Below are positions 11,847 through 22,700 of a stretch of DNA of 64,000 bases, in pieces. The stretch is from Lantana camara. Lineage: Eukaryota; Streptophyta; Magnoliopsida; Lamiales; Verbenaceae. Numbering within the stretch: the first letter of the stretch is position 1; every line of letters starts with the position of its first letter. Location of the stretch: contig CM074855.1 in NCBI GenBank assembly GCA_037501455.1, positions 35,001,001-35,065,000 on the forward strand, in the 5' to 3' direction. The notes under the pieces were generated by a model. It saw only the letters and a list, made by a program, of their open reading frames with translations, ran no database searches and was not told the origin of the DNA. The position numbers and the translations under genes were made by a program.

Positions 11847-12531
11847 CTACAAATTAAAGGGGAGAATTGCTTCAACTTTATTTTAGAAGGGTTTAAATGC
11901 AATTAAGATGGAAAATTTGCTGACTTCTTTCCTATGTATTACACGTGCCTCTTTGCTCATTTTATTAAATTTCCTACACCATTCCATCTGATATGATCAA
12001 GTGAAACAAAGGAAAAAAAAAAGTCTCCATTTCTCATTCATTTTGGCCATCTCCCACGGCAAACACAAAACACCACGAACCACCCTACCTCACCATCATC
12101 TTCCTCTTCCCCCCCCCCCCCCCCCCCCCTCCCCCCAATCACACACACCACGAGCAGCACAAGTTAGCTAGCTCTCCCTCCTCTTCGAATTTCAGCAACT
12201 AACAGGTAGAAATCTACTTTGTCATTCCTTTTTCCATTTAAAAGCTGATATGGCGTGCATATATGTTATACATGTATTGATGGATTTGAGTTTGATAGAA
12301 TGATAAACGTTCCTGCAAATATATGTCAGAACTGATAATATTTAATCACGATAAATGAATTTTATGACTTGAGAATGATCTAAAACATGCTGGAAGTTAG
12401 CAAAACATGAGAATCTAAGAACCTTACAGCCTAGAGTTGAGGAGCGGTTGTCTTGAATGAATCTGTCAATTGTCATAGTTAAACACATGAATCATAGCTT
12501 GTTAGAATTATGAAATCTGATACTTTTAATG
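11650..12531 (+). repeat. E3 LTR-A, first part
   Basis: Starts TGTGACGCCCC and is interrupted by E2 at 12532. It includes a 21-C run (12109-12129) in what looks like the 5' leader, followed by a candidate splice donor AACAG|GTAGAA (GT at 12206-12207). Continues at 19382. Confidence 0.9.
12206..12207 (+). promoter_or_regulatory. Candidate 5' splice site in E3 LTR
   Basis: AACAG|GTAGAA in LTR-A. LTR-B has AATAG|GTAGAA (GT 23216-23217) and LTR-C also has AACAG|GTAGAA (GT 31153-31154). It would join to the acceptor TTGTAG|G just before the gag ATG at 26151. Inferred, but the donor is near consensus. Confidence 0.4.
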
Positions 12532-13448
12532 TGTAGCGCCCCAAATTTTATTAATCATAATTTTCGGTTATTATAGTTTTATAAATTACGTTTATCAACC
12601 TTTCATGACATTTCATGAAATTATAGTAAAATTTGAATTTATTTCATAACTTGAAAATATGTATTGCATGGAATATTTACCGAGAGTGTTTTAAATTACT
12701 AAATTGTCCCTAGTTGAATATTTCTTTAAATTCTAGGGACTTAATTGCATAAACTTTTAGGGACTGAATTGATCACTTTTCAAAACCTCATATCCTTCAT
12801 TGCATAATTGGAATCTTTGGAGGATTAAATTGCAATTTAAACATTACACAAAAATCAAGAGGATGAATCACGTAATATTCATGTATGTTCTTCCTTGATC
12901 TCATTTCATCCAAAAATTCACCAAAACACATTTGCTCCTCATTCTCGGTTCCAAGGGAAGAAAAGGAAGAAGTGATCTTTTGCATCCAATCATCAAGATT
13001 TCAAGAAATCATCCAAGTTTTGGGAAATTGATCATCATCTTCATCTATTTTCTCCATATCTTCATCTCAAGGTTGGTAGTTGGATGAATCCATGATTCTT
13101 GATCATAGTTGTATTAGCTAGGGTTGGGAAATTATATGTTATATGAATTATGTGTGTGCAAAGCAGAATTATGTGATCATATATTGAATTATTGCATGAT
13201 TTCTAGCTTGAATCCTTGAAAATTTGGCATGAATTATCAACTTTTGATCATGGGCATAAATCGTGAATTCTTGATGATATTTTGTGTTTTAAGTGTTTAG
13301 AGGTTAGTTTACCACTTCATGAATCTATATGCATGTATATTTCCAGAAAACCTTAATTTGTGGATTCAAAATGGGATTTTTGGTGGCTTTGGTTCCATTC
13401 CCGTAGCCATCCCCTGTTTTTGCTCTACTTCTGTAAGTTGCAGAAATA

Positions 13449-13676
13449 GGGAACGGCCGTTCCCAACCTTAAGGCAGTGTGGGAACGGGCGTTCCCTTAT
13501 TTTACAACTAAAATAGGCGGCCGACCACGGGAACGACCGTTCCCATTTTGGCCTTGAGGCCGGAAGGGCCGTTCCCAGACAAAGCGCACTTTTCAAATCA
13601 AAAATCGTTGGCGCGTCTTTGGGGTTATGGGAACGACCGTTCCCATTTACAAAGGGAACCCGGAACGGCCGTTCCC
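13449..13676. repeat. Array of GGGAACGGCCGTTCCC-type palindromes, E2 5' LTR
   Basis: Six palindromes (perfect GGGAACGGCCGTTCCC first, then variants with GGGCG, GACCG or a shortened arm), in the same order as in the sense strand of E1. Confidence 0.85.
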
Positions 13677-14291
13677 ACCTGACTTACAAAACAAAATATT
13701 CTGCATAAAATTACGATTTTAGCCCCTCGATTCAACGACTTCTTTGACCCCGAATTGTTATAATATGTGCTAATATGTAGTGAAACAACATGTTATCATG
13801 CCACATTGTATTTTCGTGGTCGTTTCGTTGCATATTGGCCGTTCGTCATATTTGGTCCATTTTAGGTCATGTCTCATGTATACACGTCGTGTTTGCACAG
13901 GTCACGAGGTCGTGAACGAGGGACAAGCTCCCTAGGACATATCCTTGTCGCGTTTCACAAGAAAGGTGAGGTTTAGTTACTAATTGTATAACACCCTATA
14001 TCCTTTATGTGAACTTTCAAGCCAAAAGGTATTTACCTATTTTTCTTAAATTCTTTCTAAACGTTTAAAACAATTTCAAGCAAATCGGACTCATGCAAAG
14101 CAATGCATGTGGTTCGATTAATAGCATGATCATGCAAAGCAATGCATGTAGTGTGCATATATCGTGATTGTTTAGTGGCGAGTAGCATGATAGCACATTG
14201 GGCCCGAGGGTATGTGTACGAGTCAACCGGGAAAGCATCGGGCTGACGGGTAGCTCTATATACACCCCTCAACACTGGGATGACCCCTGAA

Positions 14292-14388
14292 TCCACCAGG
14301 AGGTTGGTGGAGGAAGGAATCCCGCACGTGGGAGTCATGTTCCTGATGTGCGTAGCATGGATGGTTAGGGCTTTGCAAACCCACCATC
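14292..14388 (+). promoter_or_regulatory. Two-hairpin module in E2 5' LTR
   Basis: Hairpin A 14292-14311: stem TCCACCA/TGGTGGA, loop GGAGGT. Hairpin B 14360-14388: stems GATGGT/ACCATC and GGG/CCC, loop CTTTGCAAA containing the palindrome TTTGCAAA. Relative to E1, stem pairs change together (T-A to C-G in A; A-T to G-C in both stems of B). Confidence 0.65.
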
Positions 14389-15094
14389 ACCCGGAGTGAA
14401 GGAGTTCATGAAATGAATACGTGTACACCATAACTGAATTGCTTGATCACATGATACTCCAACTAGCCTGTAATGATTCACTATTGGTGTAAGGTTGGAA
14501 AAGCCCTCACTCGCCAGGGCCACGTATCAATAATATGAACTTTAATTAATAAACTTGATGGTTGTAATCTCGGGCGATGGATATTATATTTTCAACTTAT
14601 ATTACTTTTATAGTTAAAACATTACCCGAGGTCACAACGTGCATGTTACTTGTGTTATACATATATTTACTGCCTCACTCAGTCTTCCATGGACTGACAC
14701 CCCACCTTTCAGGTACTTGAGAGCGGTCGTGGGCTAGGCGGGAGTCGAGTCAGGTCGCACATCCCACAGAGTCTAGCATTTCATTTTACTTACAGAACTT
14801 TTGGTATTATGTTATGACCGTCACTATCACATGTTGGATATTTTGATATGAACAATATGCAAGAGATGATAATGTATTGATAGATATATATATTACCTAT
14901 ACTGATGAATTATTCGGTGCTTCCGCTTTATTTTATTGCATGTATGGTTTAGTTCCCGCCTAGCTTGTTGGTATTGCATTGTCACCCGTTCGCTATAGTT
15001 TTGATTTATGTATGGACTTTCCATTTCATACGTGGATCGAGGCTATAGTGCGGGGGTGTGGCACCTCCACGGGTAAGGGGTGCTACATCTAAGG

Positions 15095-15107
15095 TGGTAT
15101 CAGAGCC
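15095..15107 (+). other. E2 primer binding site (initiator tRNA-Met type)
   Basis: TGGTATCAGAGCC begins seven bases after the 5' LTR end. The following bases (CGGTTGCAAAACCGAGG) are the same as in E1 in sense orientation. Confidence 0.92.
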
Positions 15108-15342
15108 CGGTTGCAAAACCGAGGTTCTCGAGTCGTGTCAAGTGAGTCTAGGTCGAACGGCATAGGATTACTTATTACGTGAGAAGTCGGTGTTTAATTA
15201 AATTATGTGAATCACTTGAATTCTTGAATTATTTGAATTTCTGAGATTCTTTGAAATGTGTGCTGCATTAACTTTATGAAATTATTTGCACCCATTTTCA
15301 TTCATTAACCAAATCATGCATGTATAGTGATCTCATTTCAGG

Positions 15343-16458
15343 ATGGATCATGATAAACATCATCGCGACCGGTCCCCGGGACATAGGCATCACCATCACC
15401 GCCGCCACCATCGCCATGAGGAGTCATCCCCTTCTCCAACTCCTCAAGCCCAACCCCAGGATTTTATGAACGCCGTGGTAGAGTTAATCGATCAGAGGAT
15501 ACAGGATAGGGTTCCTCCCGTACCACCTACGGAGGTAGCACCACCACATAACCCTATTTCTGCTATACTTCGAGAATTTCAGAACCAACAACCCCCGAAG
15601 TTCTACAAGGGTGATGACATTCAGGCTGAAATGTGGCTCAAAGAGATCAATAGGATTTGGCAGCTCATTCCGTGTGACTCCCAGGAAAAAGCTCGCTGCA
15701 CTCTCACTTTGATTCAGGGCGAGGCTTACTCCTGGTGGGAAAGCATTCAGATCATATTAGAGGCTGCCGGAGAAACTATCAATTGGGAAGTATTTGTTAG
15801 AGAATTCAGAAACAAATTTATTCCTCCAGCTTCACGTACTCGGAGGTTGAGGGAATTTACCGAATTAAAACAAGAAGGAAGATCTGTGGGTGAGTACATA
15901 GCGGAATTTGAACGCTTATCTCGCTATGCACCTAACATAGCGAGTGACGATTTCCACAAAGCAATGCAATTTGTGCAAGGACTCAGACCGGAAATACAGG
16001 ATGCTTTGAAAGCCGCTAATACAAGTACCTGGGCCAAAGCTACTGCTAAGGCGTTGAAGGTTGAGGATTCAGACAACGTAAGAAGGCCTGTTCCTCCTCT
16101 CTAACATGATTTAGCCTCAGGATCAAGACCAGATTCTAATATAATGAAAAGGTCCATTAGTGATTCGGTTCTACCACCTCCGGAAAGATCTAAAAAGAAG
16201 AAGTCCCAGAATAATAAATCAGTTTCAGGGAGTGCTTCTACTATGACTTCGCCATCACAGTCAAGAAAGATTCTTTGCACATATTGCGGGCGCGATAATC
16301 ATACCTACGAGACTTGTCGGGAACGGTTAAATTTATGTATGAGATGCGGGAGTAAAGAACATCAAGCAAATATGTGTCCGAGGCGAAGAGAAATAACAAG
16401 AATAGCCCGAGGTATCAACTACATTCATAGCAACTTCAATGGTGAACGGTATCATTAA
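15343..16458 (+). CDS. gag: E2 gag, interrupted by one in-frame TAA
   Basis: One frame of 372 codons with a TAA at 16102-16104: 253 residues of matrix/capsid, the stop, then 13 codons and a 104-residue nucleocapsid part. Landmarks: [41 protein letters not shown], and two complete CX2CX4HX4C knuckles near the end (CTYCGRDNHTYETC, CMRCGSKEHQANMC). The capsid region is very similar to E1 gag, so this reading frame has been maintained although pol is absent. The stop separates capsid from RNA-binding domain; it could be a recent mutation or be read through. The ATG follows TTTCAG|G, as in E1. Confidence 0.88.
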
Positions 16459-16620
16459 ACATGCATATCACGAGCATCATGAATTTTATTATTAATGAAA
16501 TTATTGTTAGCAACAATGTGCTTCGGTGTAAAAGATAAATAGATGTGATTGGCGTGATTATACTTGCTTCTTTTGTGATAAATGTTTCCAGCATTGTTTT
16601 GGATTATTACTTGGGTATTA
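16459..16620 (+). other. E2 spacer between gag and hairpin array
   Basis: AT-rich, no coding frame or clear structure. Its first bases (GGTGAACGGTA at the gag end, then ATGCATAT) resemble the corresponding part of E6 near 61290 read on the minus strand. Confidence 0.5.
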
Positions 16621-16751
16621 GAGAGACGGGGTTCTCTCCTAACTTGTTTGAGAGACGGGGCACTCTCACCTTTACTGAGAAACGGGGTTTTCTCACTTCT
16701 TGTTGAAAGACAGGGATCTTTCACTTCTTGTTCAAGAGATGGGGTTCTCTT
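16621..16751 (+). repeat. Five-hairpin periodic array before the polypurine tract (E2)
   Basis: Five stem-loops at 16621-16638, 16649-16668, 16676-16695, 16704-16723 and 16734-16751, spaced 27-29 nt. Stems are 6-7 bp (GAGAGA/TCTCTC type) and most loops are six bases centred on GGGG (CGGGGT, CAGGGA, TGGGGT). Where a stem base changes, its partner usually changes too (GAGAAA/TTTCTC, GAAAGA/TCTTTC, AAGAGA/TCTCTT), which argues for selection on RNA or cruciform structure. Linkers repeat ACTTGTT or CTTCTTGTT. The array is not coding as far as I can see. E6 has a matching array; E1 and E3 do not. Confidence 0.85.
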
Positions 16752-16783
16752 ATAACTTGTGCATTATTTGAAAACTCGAAAGT

Positions 16784-16820
16784 GGACCTGGGGACCAGGT
16801 CCTTTTAAGGGGGGGAGAAT
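16784..16820 (+). other. E2 hairpin and polypurine tract
   Basis: 8-bp stem GGACCTGG/CCAGGTCC with loop GGA (16784-16802), followed by TTTTAAGGGGGGGAGAAT (16803-16820) directly before the 3' LTR. In E1 and E3 the stem is GAATCTGG/CCAGATTC, so both arms changed together. Confidence 0.85.
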
Positions 16821-17737
16821 TGTAGCGCCCCAAATTTTATTAATCATAATTTTCGATTATTATAGTTTTATAAATTACGTTTATCAACCTTTCATGACAT
16901 TTCATGAAATTATAGTAAAATTTAAATTTATTTCATAACTTGAAAATATGTATTGCATGGAATATTTACCGAGAGTGTTTTAAATTACTAAATTGTCCCT
17001 AGTTGAATATTTCTTTAAATTCTAGGGACTTAATTGCATAAACTTTTAGGGACTGAATTGATCACTTTTCAAAACCTCATATCCTTCATTGCATAATTGG
17101 AATCTTTGGAGGATTAAATTGCAATTTAAACATTACACAAAAATCAAGAGGATGAATCACGTAATATTCATGTATGTTCTTCCTTGATCTCATTTCATCC
17201 AAAAATTCACCAAAACACATTTGCTCCTCATTCTCGGTTCCAAGGGAAGAAAAGGAAGAAGTGATCTTTTGCATCCAATCATCAAGATTTCAAGAAATCA
17301 TCCAAGTTTTGGGAAATTGATCATCATCTTCATCTATTTTCTCCATATCTTCATCTCAAGGTTGGTAGTTGGATGAATCCATGATTCTTGATCATAGTTG
17401 TATTAGCTAGGGTTGGGAAATTATATGTTATATGAATTATGTGTGTGCAAAGCAGAATTATGTGATCATATATTGAATTATTGCATGATTTCTAGCTTGA
17501 ATCCTTGAAAATTTGGCATGAATTATCAACTTTTGATCATGGGCATAAATCGTGAATTCTTGATGATATTTTGTGTTTTAAGTGTTTAGAGGTTAGTTTA
17601 CCACTTCATGAATCTATATGCATGTATATTTCCAGAAAACCTTAATTTGTGGATTCAAAATGGGATTTTTGGTGGCTTTGGTTCCATTCCCGTAGCCATC
17701 CCCTGTTTTTGCTCTGCTTCTGTAAGTTGCAGAAACA

Positions 17738-17965
17738 GGGAACGGCCGTTCCCAACCTTAAGGCAGTGTGGGAACGGGCGTTCCCTTATTTTACAACTAA
17801 AATAGGCGGCCGACCACGGGAACGGCCGTTCCCATTTTGGCCTTGAGGCCGGAAGGGCCGTTCCCAGACAAAGCGCACTTTTCAAATAAAAAATCGTTGG
17901 CGCGTCTTTGGGGTTATGGGAATGACCGTTCCCATTTACAAAGGGAACCCGGAACGGCCTTTCCC
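17738..17965. repeat. Palindrome array, E2 3' LTR
   Basis: Second copy of the six-palindrome array, with a few single-base differences from 13449-13676. Confidence 0.85.
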
Positions 17966-18580
17966 ACCTGACTTACAGAACAAAATATTCTGCATAAAAT
18001 TACGATTTTAGCCCCTCGATCCAACGACTTCTTTGACCCCGAATTGTTATAATATGTGCTAATATGTAGTGAAACAACATGTTATCATGCCACATTGTAT
18101 TTTCGTGGTCGTTTCGTTGCATATTGGCCGTTCGTCATATTTGGTCCATTTTAGGTCATGTCTCATGTATACACGTCGTGTTTGCACAGGTCACGAGGTC
18201 GTGAACGAGGGACAAGCTCCCTAGGACGTATCCTTGTCGCGTTTCACAAGAAAGGTGAGGTTTAGTTACTAATTGTATAACACCCTATAACCTTTATGTG
18301 AACTTTCAAGCTAAAAGGTATTTACCTATTTTTCTTAAATTCTTTCTAAACGTTTAAAACAATTTCAAGCAAATCGGACTCATGCAAAGCAATACATGTG
18401 GTTCGATTAATAGCATGATCATGCAAAGCAATGCATGTAGTGTGAATATATCGTGATTGTTTAGTGGCGAGTAGCATGATAGCACATTGGGCCCGAGGGT
18501 ATGTGTACGAGTCAACCGGGAAAGCATCAGGCTGACGGGTAGCTCTATACACACCCCTCAACACTGGGATGACCCCTGAA

Positions 18581-18677
18581 TCCACCAGGAGGTTGGTGGA
18601 GGAAGGAATCCCGCATGTGGGAGTCATGTTCCTGACGTGCGTAGCACGGATGGTTAGGGCTTTGCAAACCCACCATC
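18581..18677 (+). promoter_or_regulatory. Two-hairpin module in E2 3' LTR
   Basis: Hairpin A 18581-18600 and hairpin B 18649-18677, same as in the 5' LTR. Confidence 0.6.
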
Positions 18678-19381
18678 ACCCGGAGTGAAGGAGTTCATGA
18701 AATGAATACGTGTACACCATAACTGAATTGCTTGATCACATGATACTCCAACTAGCCTGTAATGATTCACTATTGGTGTAAGGTTGGAAAAGCCCTCACT
18801 CGCCAGGACCACGTATCAATAATATGAACTTTAATTAATAAACTTGATGGTTGTAATCTCGAGCGATGGATATTATATTTTCAACTTATATTACTTTTAT
18901 AGTTAAAACATTACCCGAGGTCACAACGTGCATGTTACTTGTGTTATACATATATTTACTGCCTCACTCAGTCTTCCATGGACTGACACCCCACCTTTCA
19001 GGTACTTGAGAGCGGTCGTGGGCTAGGCGGGAGTCGAGTCAGGTCGCACATCCCACAGAGTCTAGCATTTCATTTTACTTACAGAACTTTTGGTATTATG
19101 TTATGACCGTCACTATCACATGTTGGATATTTTGATATGAACAATATGCAAGAGATGATAATGTATTGGTAGATATATATATTACCTATACTGATGAATT
19201 ATTCGGTGCTTCCGCTTCATTTTATTGCATGTATGGTTTAGTTCCCGCCTAGCTTGTTGGTATTGCATTGTCACCCGTTCGCTATAGTTTTGATTTATGA
19301 ATGGACTTTCCATTTCATACGTGGATCGAGGCTATAGTGCGGGGGTGTGGCACCTCCACGGGTAAGGGGTGCTACATAATG

Positions 19382-22300
19382 CCACACAGTCTGAAGCCAT
19401 GTGAGTTGCATGATATTAAGGTTTGGGAATGATGTATGTATGAATTAGTAGTGGTGCTGTCATGATTTGTGCAGTGACTTCGGACGTAAATTCCGAACAC
19501 ATACGACCTTATTTTTCAAAACTGTTTTAACTGGGTATTCCTTACATATTCAATTTTCTCTCCGTAAAAATTCGTGGTCATCCGAGTCCGTTTGATAACC
19601 GAAAAGGAATTCCAAACGATACCCATGTTTTCTGATATGAAATAGCAGACTGAGCAGAGGGGGTAAACCTTTGGATTTTACAAAATTGATTTACAGAGAA
19701 GTTCATACATGTGTTAGGAGTGTACCTATAAATTTTCAGAAATTTCCGACTTCGTTTAATATGGTAAACGAACCTTCCTTTGAAATATGTCGCTGCAACT
19801 GAGTTGCTATTTTGTCTCGACTGTATATTGAAATATGTGTTTACATAGGAAAATCTAGAAATTGAGACCTATGCCATTTGAAAGATCTATATGTCTTGTT
19901 TATTAGGAATTTTACGACTCGTTAAAATACCTTCGGATGAAAGAGTTATGGCGATTCTTTGTTGACAGGTGCATGCAGAAAGTTTCTGCATAGTTGTCTT
20001 ATGTGAATGATTGATGAACCATGTTGCATTTTTCCTAGTTGTTTCTGTGCTTTTAACATATCTTTTTCCTGAATCTTAAGCCTCATACAAGCTCTTTATA
20101 TATAATATGATGGGTAAATGACTAATATACTTTCTGCTTATTTCGTTTGATTCGTTTGGGTTATGTTATATCCCTAGAATTGAGATTTAGAAGCTGTAAA
20201 GCTAGTGTAATATTATTGTATCAATATTTATAAACTCGATTACCAATTGTATATTCTAAATTGTTGAGTTTGTGATTAATGGAGTGATTTAGCTTACGCC
20301 ATGGTAGTTGTTGTATGTGTTCGTGAGGCTATGCAATTTAATTTGGTTTGAATTTCATGTTGTATTGAATGTTGGGCTTATGAGATAAATAGTAAGTTGT
20401 AATTGAACGAGTGTAGCAAATTCATTTCCTGGATTTTGTTTTAATTTGAGAATTCTGCGTGTGTGTGTTGAATGCAATCTTATGTATAATTGTTTGGGGT
20501 TAAGGACCTAACATGAAGTTGTATGTGTGAATTTATTTAGATGATGAGTTAATGATATACTGTTAATTATTGAGAATTTGTGTAATTGATTTGGAAATTA
20601 AATTTATAAAAGAGTTTAGTTTATGTCTTTCTTGAATAACTAATTGAATCTGTACATATATATATATATACATAAATATATATATTGTGTGAGTAATATT
20701 ATATATGTTTGGTATGCAATTGGTTAAATCAACTACGTTTTATGATTAAATAGGGTGCATTGGTGAACTTTAACTTATTTAAAATGTGAACTTGAATGTT
20801 TACACCTAATTATGAGCATGTGCTTGTGGTCGCATATGTGTGATTAAATGTATGTAAACTGTTATAGGATGGTTTTCAGTAAATTGACTTCTTGTGGATT
20901 CTTGACAAATTTCGTAACAATAAATGTTTATATATGCTATATAAATTAAATTGGCTTTAAAAGTCGAGTGATTCCTTGTTTGAATTATTGCTCTCTCCAT
21001 GTATTTTATGTATATATGGTTTGATTGTTTATTATGCATATAAATGAAGTAAATTGTGCACATTAACACGATCACTACATATCAATCCCTCTTATGATTT
21101 TATTTTATATCAACTCATCCCATGACATGTCACACAACTTCATGATCTTTTGCCGTACGTCTATATGGTTTCATGATTGAGTCTAAGTCTTAAGTGTCAT
21201 GTCTCGTTACACAGGTCCACTTCAAATAGATCATGTTTCGGTTGAGTAGGGTCAACTACTTCTCTCACCCTCTTTTGGTAAACGGTCGGTAAGGTGAAAA
21301 GGTGAGGTTTCTTTATCCAATCTTTCAATACAGTCAATCGCCACAGCGACGGGCGTCGAAAGCGGATATGTCCCTAACCCCGAGTGATGTTGTTTTATCA
21401 ACCCGCATGCGACCATATTATATATATAATACATATAGATATGTGCAAGGGTTATTGGTTGCTATATCCGATTAAAAAGGAACCATTTTCATAAAGGGAT
21501 AAAAGTATTTTTCGGGATATTACCCAAATGCTTTCATGCGCGAGTCAAGTGCAAAGTGTCTTACTAAAGTGCAACAAATAAAATGTTTTAGCGAAATAAA
21601 TGGAATTGTTTTGTCTCTATGAGGATGCTCATGGGGTAAGTGTTATTATGGGCTCGGGGATTGTGTATGAGGTGAACCGGGGAAGCAAGGGCTGACGGGA
21701 ATCCAATTACATGATCCCCATAGTGACACGGGATCCTAGAACACCACTGGAGGTAGTGGGACTATAGGGTTCTATGCCGTGGCTGGTTTCATTCCCCCCG
21801 AAGAAGGTGTTGGGAGACATGCACCCACGTCTTAATGCAGTGAGGTAGTGGATGGTTAGAGAAACGTATACCTCTCTTCCATCATGAGTGGGCGTGAAGG
21901 TTGGATTGTTTTATTATTGTGATGATTTAAAATTGTATTTGAGTGGGAGTAAAGGTTGAGGAATGGCTCGTATCTCGCCGAGCAAGTGAAATGGTTTTAG
22001 TGTGCGTGAGTTATATTTATTGTTGTTGAGTGAGCTTATACCCCTTATATTATTATCTTTTACCTCACTAGTCTTGGACTGATTCCTCCTTTGGGCGTTG
22101 ACTGCAGGCACAGGTGTTGAGCTAGGCGGAGTAAACATGAAATCGTGGTCTTTCAGTTTAGAGTCTAGCTCATTTCATTTATTCGACTTGTATATGCATA
22201 TATTAGCATACTTTTATGTACTTGGTAAACCATTTTGGCCATCATGGTGCTTGTATATATATGTTGATGGTATCTGATAGCGCTAGTCCTTGGTGGGACT

Positions 22301-22569
22301 TAGGATTGATAACTGTGATGATGATATTTTGGATACTTGTGGCCCGGCCTTTATGCTATTTGACTAGTTTATGTTGATCCTTTAATCGCTTTCGCATGTG
22401 TACCTGTTTTGCGCACTTTGAGTTTTGGTTGTCTTAGGTTCCGCTTAGCCAGGGAGTAAGTGTGTCTCCCGTTCGCCGTGAGTTTGACACGTGTACGGAT
22501 TTTCCTATTTCGTATGCGGGTCGAGCCTCGGTGCGGGGGATGTGGCATCACTTAGCTCAGGGCGCTACA
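19382..22569 (+). repeat. E3 LTR-A, second part
   Basis: Resumes after E2 and its duplicated TAATG, and ends GGGCGCTACA. Whole LTR-A is about 4070 bp. It has two units of a tandem module (near 19512 and 19676) and the two-hairpin module (21744-21882). Very similar to LTR-C, but lacks six bases present near 31550. Confidence 0.9.
21744..21882 (+). promoter_or_regulatory. Two-hairpin module in E3 LTR-A
   Basis: Hairpin A 21744-21759: stem CCACT/AGTGG, loop GGAGGT. Hairpin B 21850-21882: stems GATGG/CCATC and AGAG/CTCT, loop AAACGTATAC holding the palindrome GTATAC instead of TTGCAA. Confidence 0.6.
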
Positions 22570-22700
22570 TCCTTAAGTGGTATCAGAGCTCTAGGTTGCA
22601 AAACCGGAGTTCAATTGTTGTGTCGCATCGAGTCTAGGTCAAACGGCTTGGGACAATGTGTTTAATTGCATTAAATGTTAATTTTTGCTTGCTTTTAAAT
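22570..22700 (+). other. E3 leader remnant with a primer site between LTR-A and LTR-B
   Basis: Contains TGGTATCAGAGC (22578-22589) and about 110 bp of 5' leader that matches, with clear divergence, the leader after LTR-B (25942 on). It stops at AAATGC, where LTR-B begins without its first bases. It is the scar of a joining event that lost an internal region. Confidence 0.85.

Larger units (their letters stand above)
12532..15087 (+). repeat. E2 5' LTR
   Basis: 2556 bp, starts TGTAGCGCCCC and ends GGGGTGCTACA. It shares internal blocks with the E1 LTR (for example the ACTAAATTGTCCCTAGTTGA block) but its first 150 bp differ. Contains candidate donor TCAAG|GTTGGT (GT 13072-13073), palindrome array 13449-13676 and two-hairpin module 14292-14388. 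Confidence 0.95.
12532..19376 (+). mobile_element. E2: young gag-only (TR-GAG-like) non-autonomous Ty3/gypsy element
   Basis: Two 2556-bp LTRs (12532-15087 and 16821-19376) enclose only 1733 bp: primer site, gag, a hairpin array and a polypurine tract. No protease, RT, RNase H or integrase is present. TSD TAATG is perfect (12527-12531 and 19377-19381). The LTRs differ at about 2 sites in the first 880 bp, so this is the most recent complete insertion here. It lies inside LTR-A of E3. Gag, primer site, end sequences and LTR palindromes resemble E1, so an E1-like autonomous relative could have supplied the enzymes. The TR-GAG class is known; this assignment is by structure. Confidence 0.93.
16821..19376 (+). 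repeat. E2 3' LTR
   Basis: 2556 bp, the same length as the 5' LTR and nearly identical. Palindrome array 17738-17965; two-hairpin module 18581-18677. Followed by TSD TAATG. Confidence 0.95.

Noticed and set aside
13319..13596. Open frames in the E2 LTRs over the palindromes (also 17608-17885)
   Set aside because: Same cause as in E1: low stop content of the palindromes, frames on both strands, no domain.
14057..14338. 93-codon minus open frame in the E2 LTR (also 18346-18627)
   Set aside because: It lies over the conserved two-hairpin region. Conservation is explained better by structure, and the frame is not kept in E1, E3 or E6.
16621..16751. Regular 27-30-nt spaced repeats looked like a CRISPR array
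   Set aside because: Repeats are short self-complementary units with changing stems, linkers are similar to each other and only about 8-11 nt, and the setting is a plant retrotransposon 3' region. There are no cas genes.
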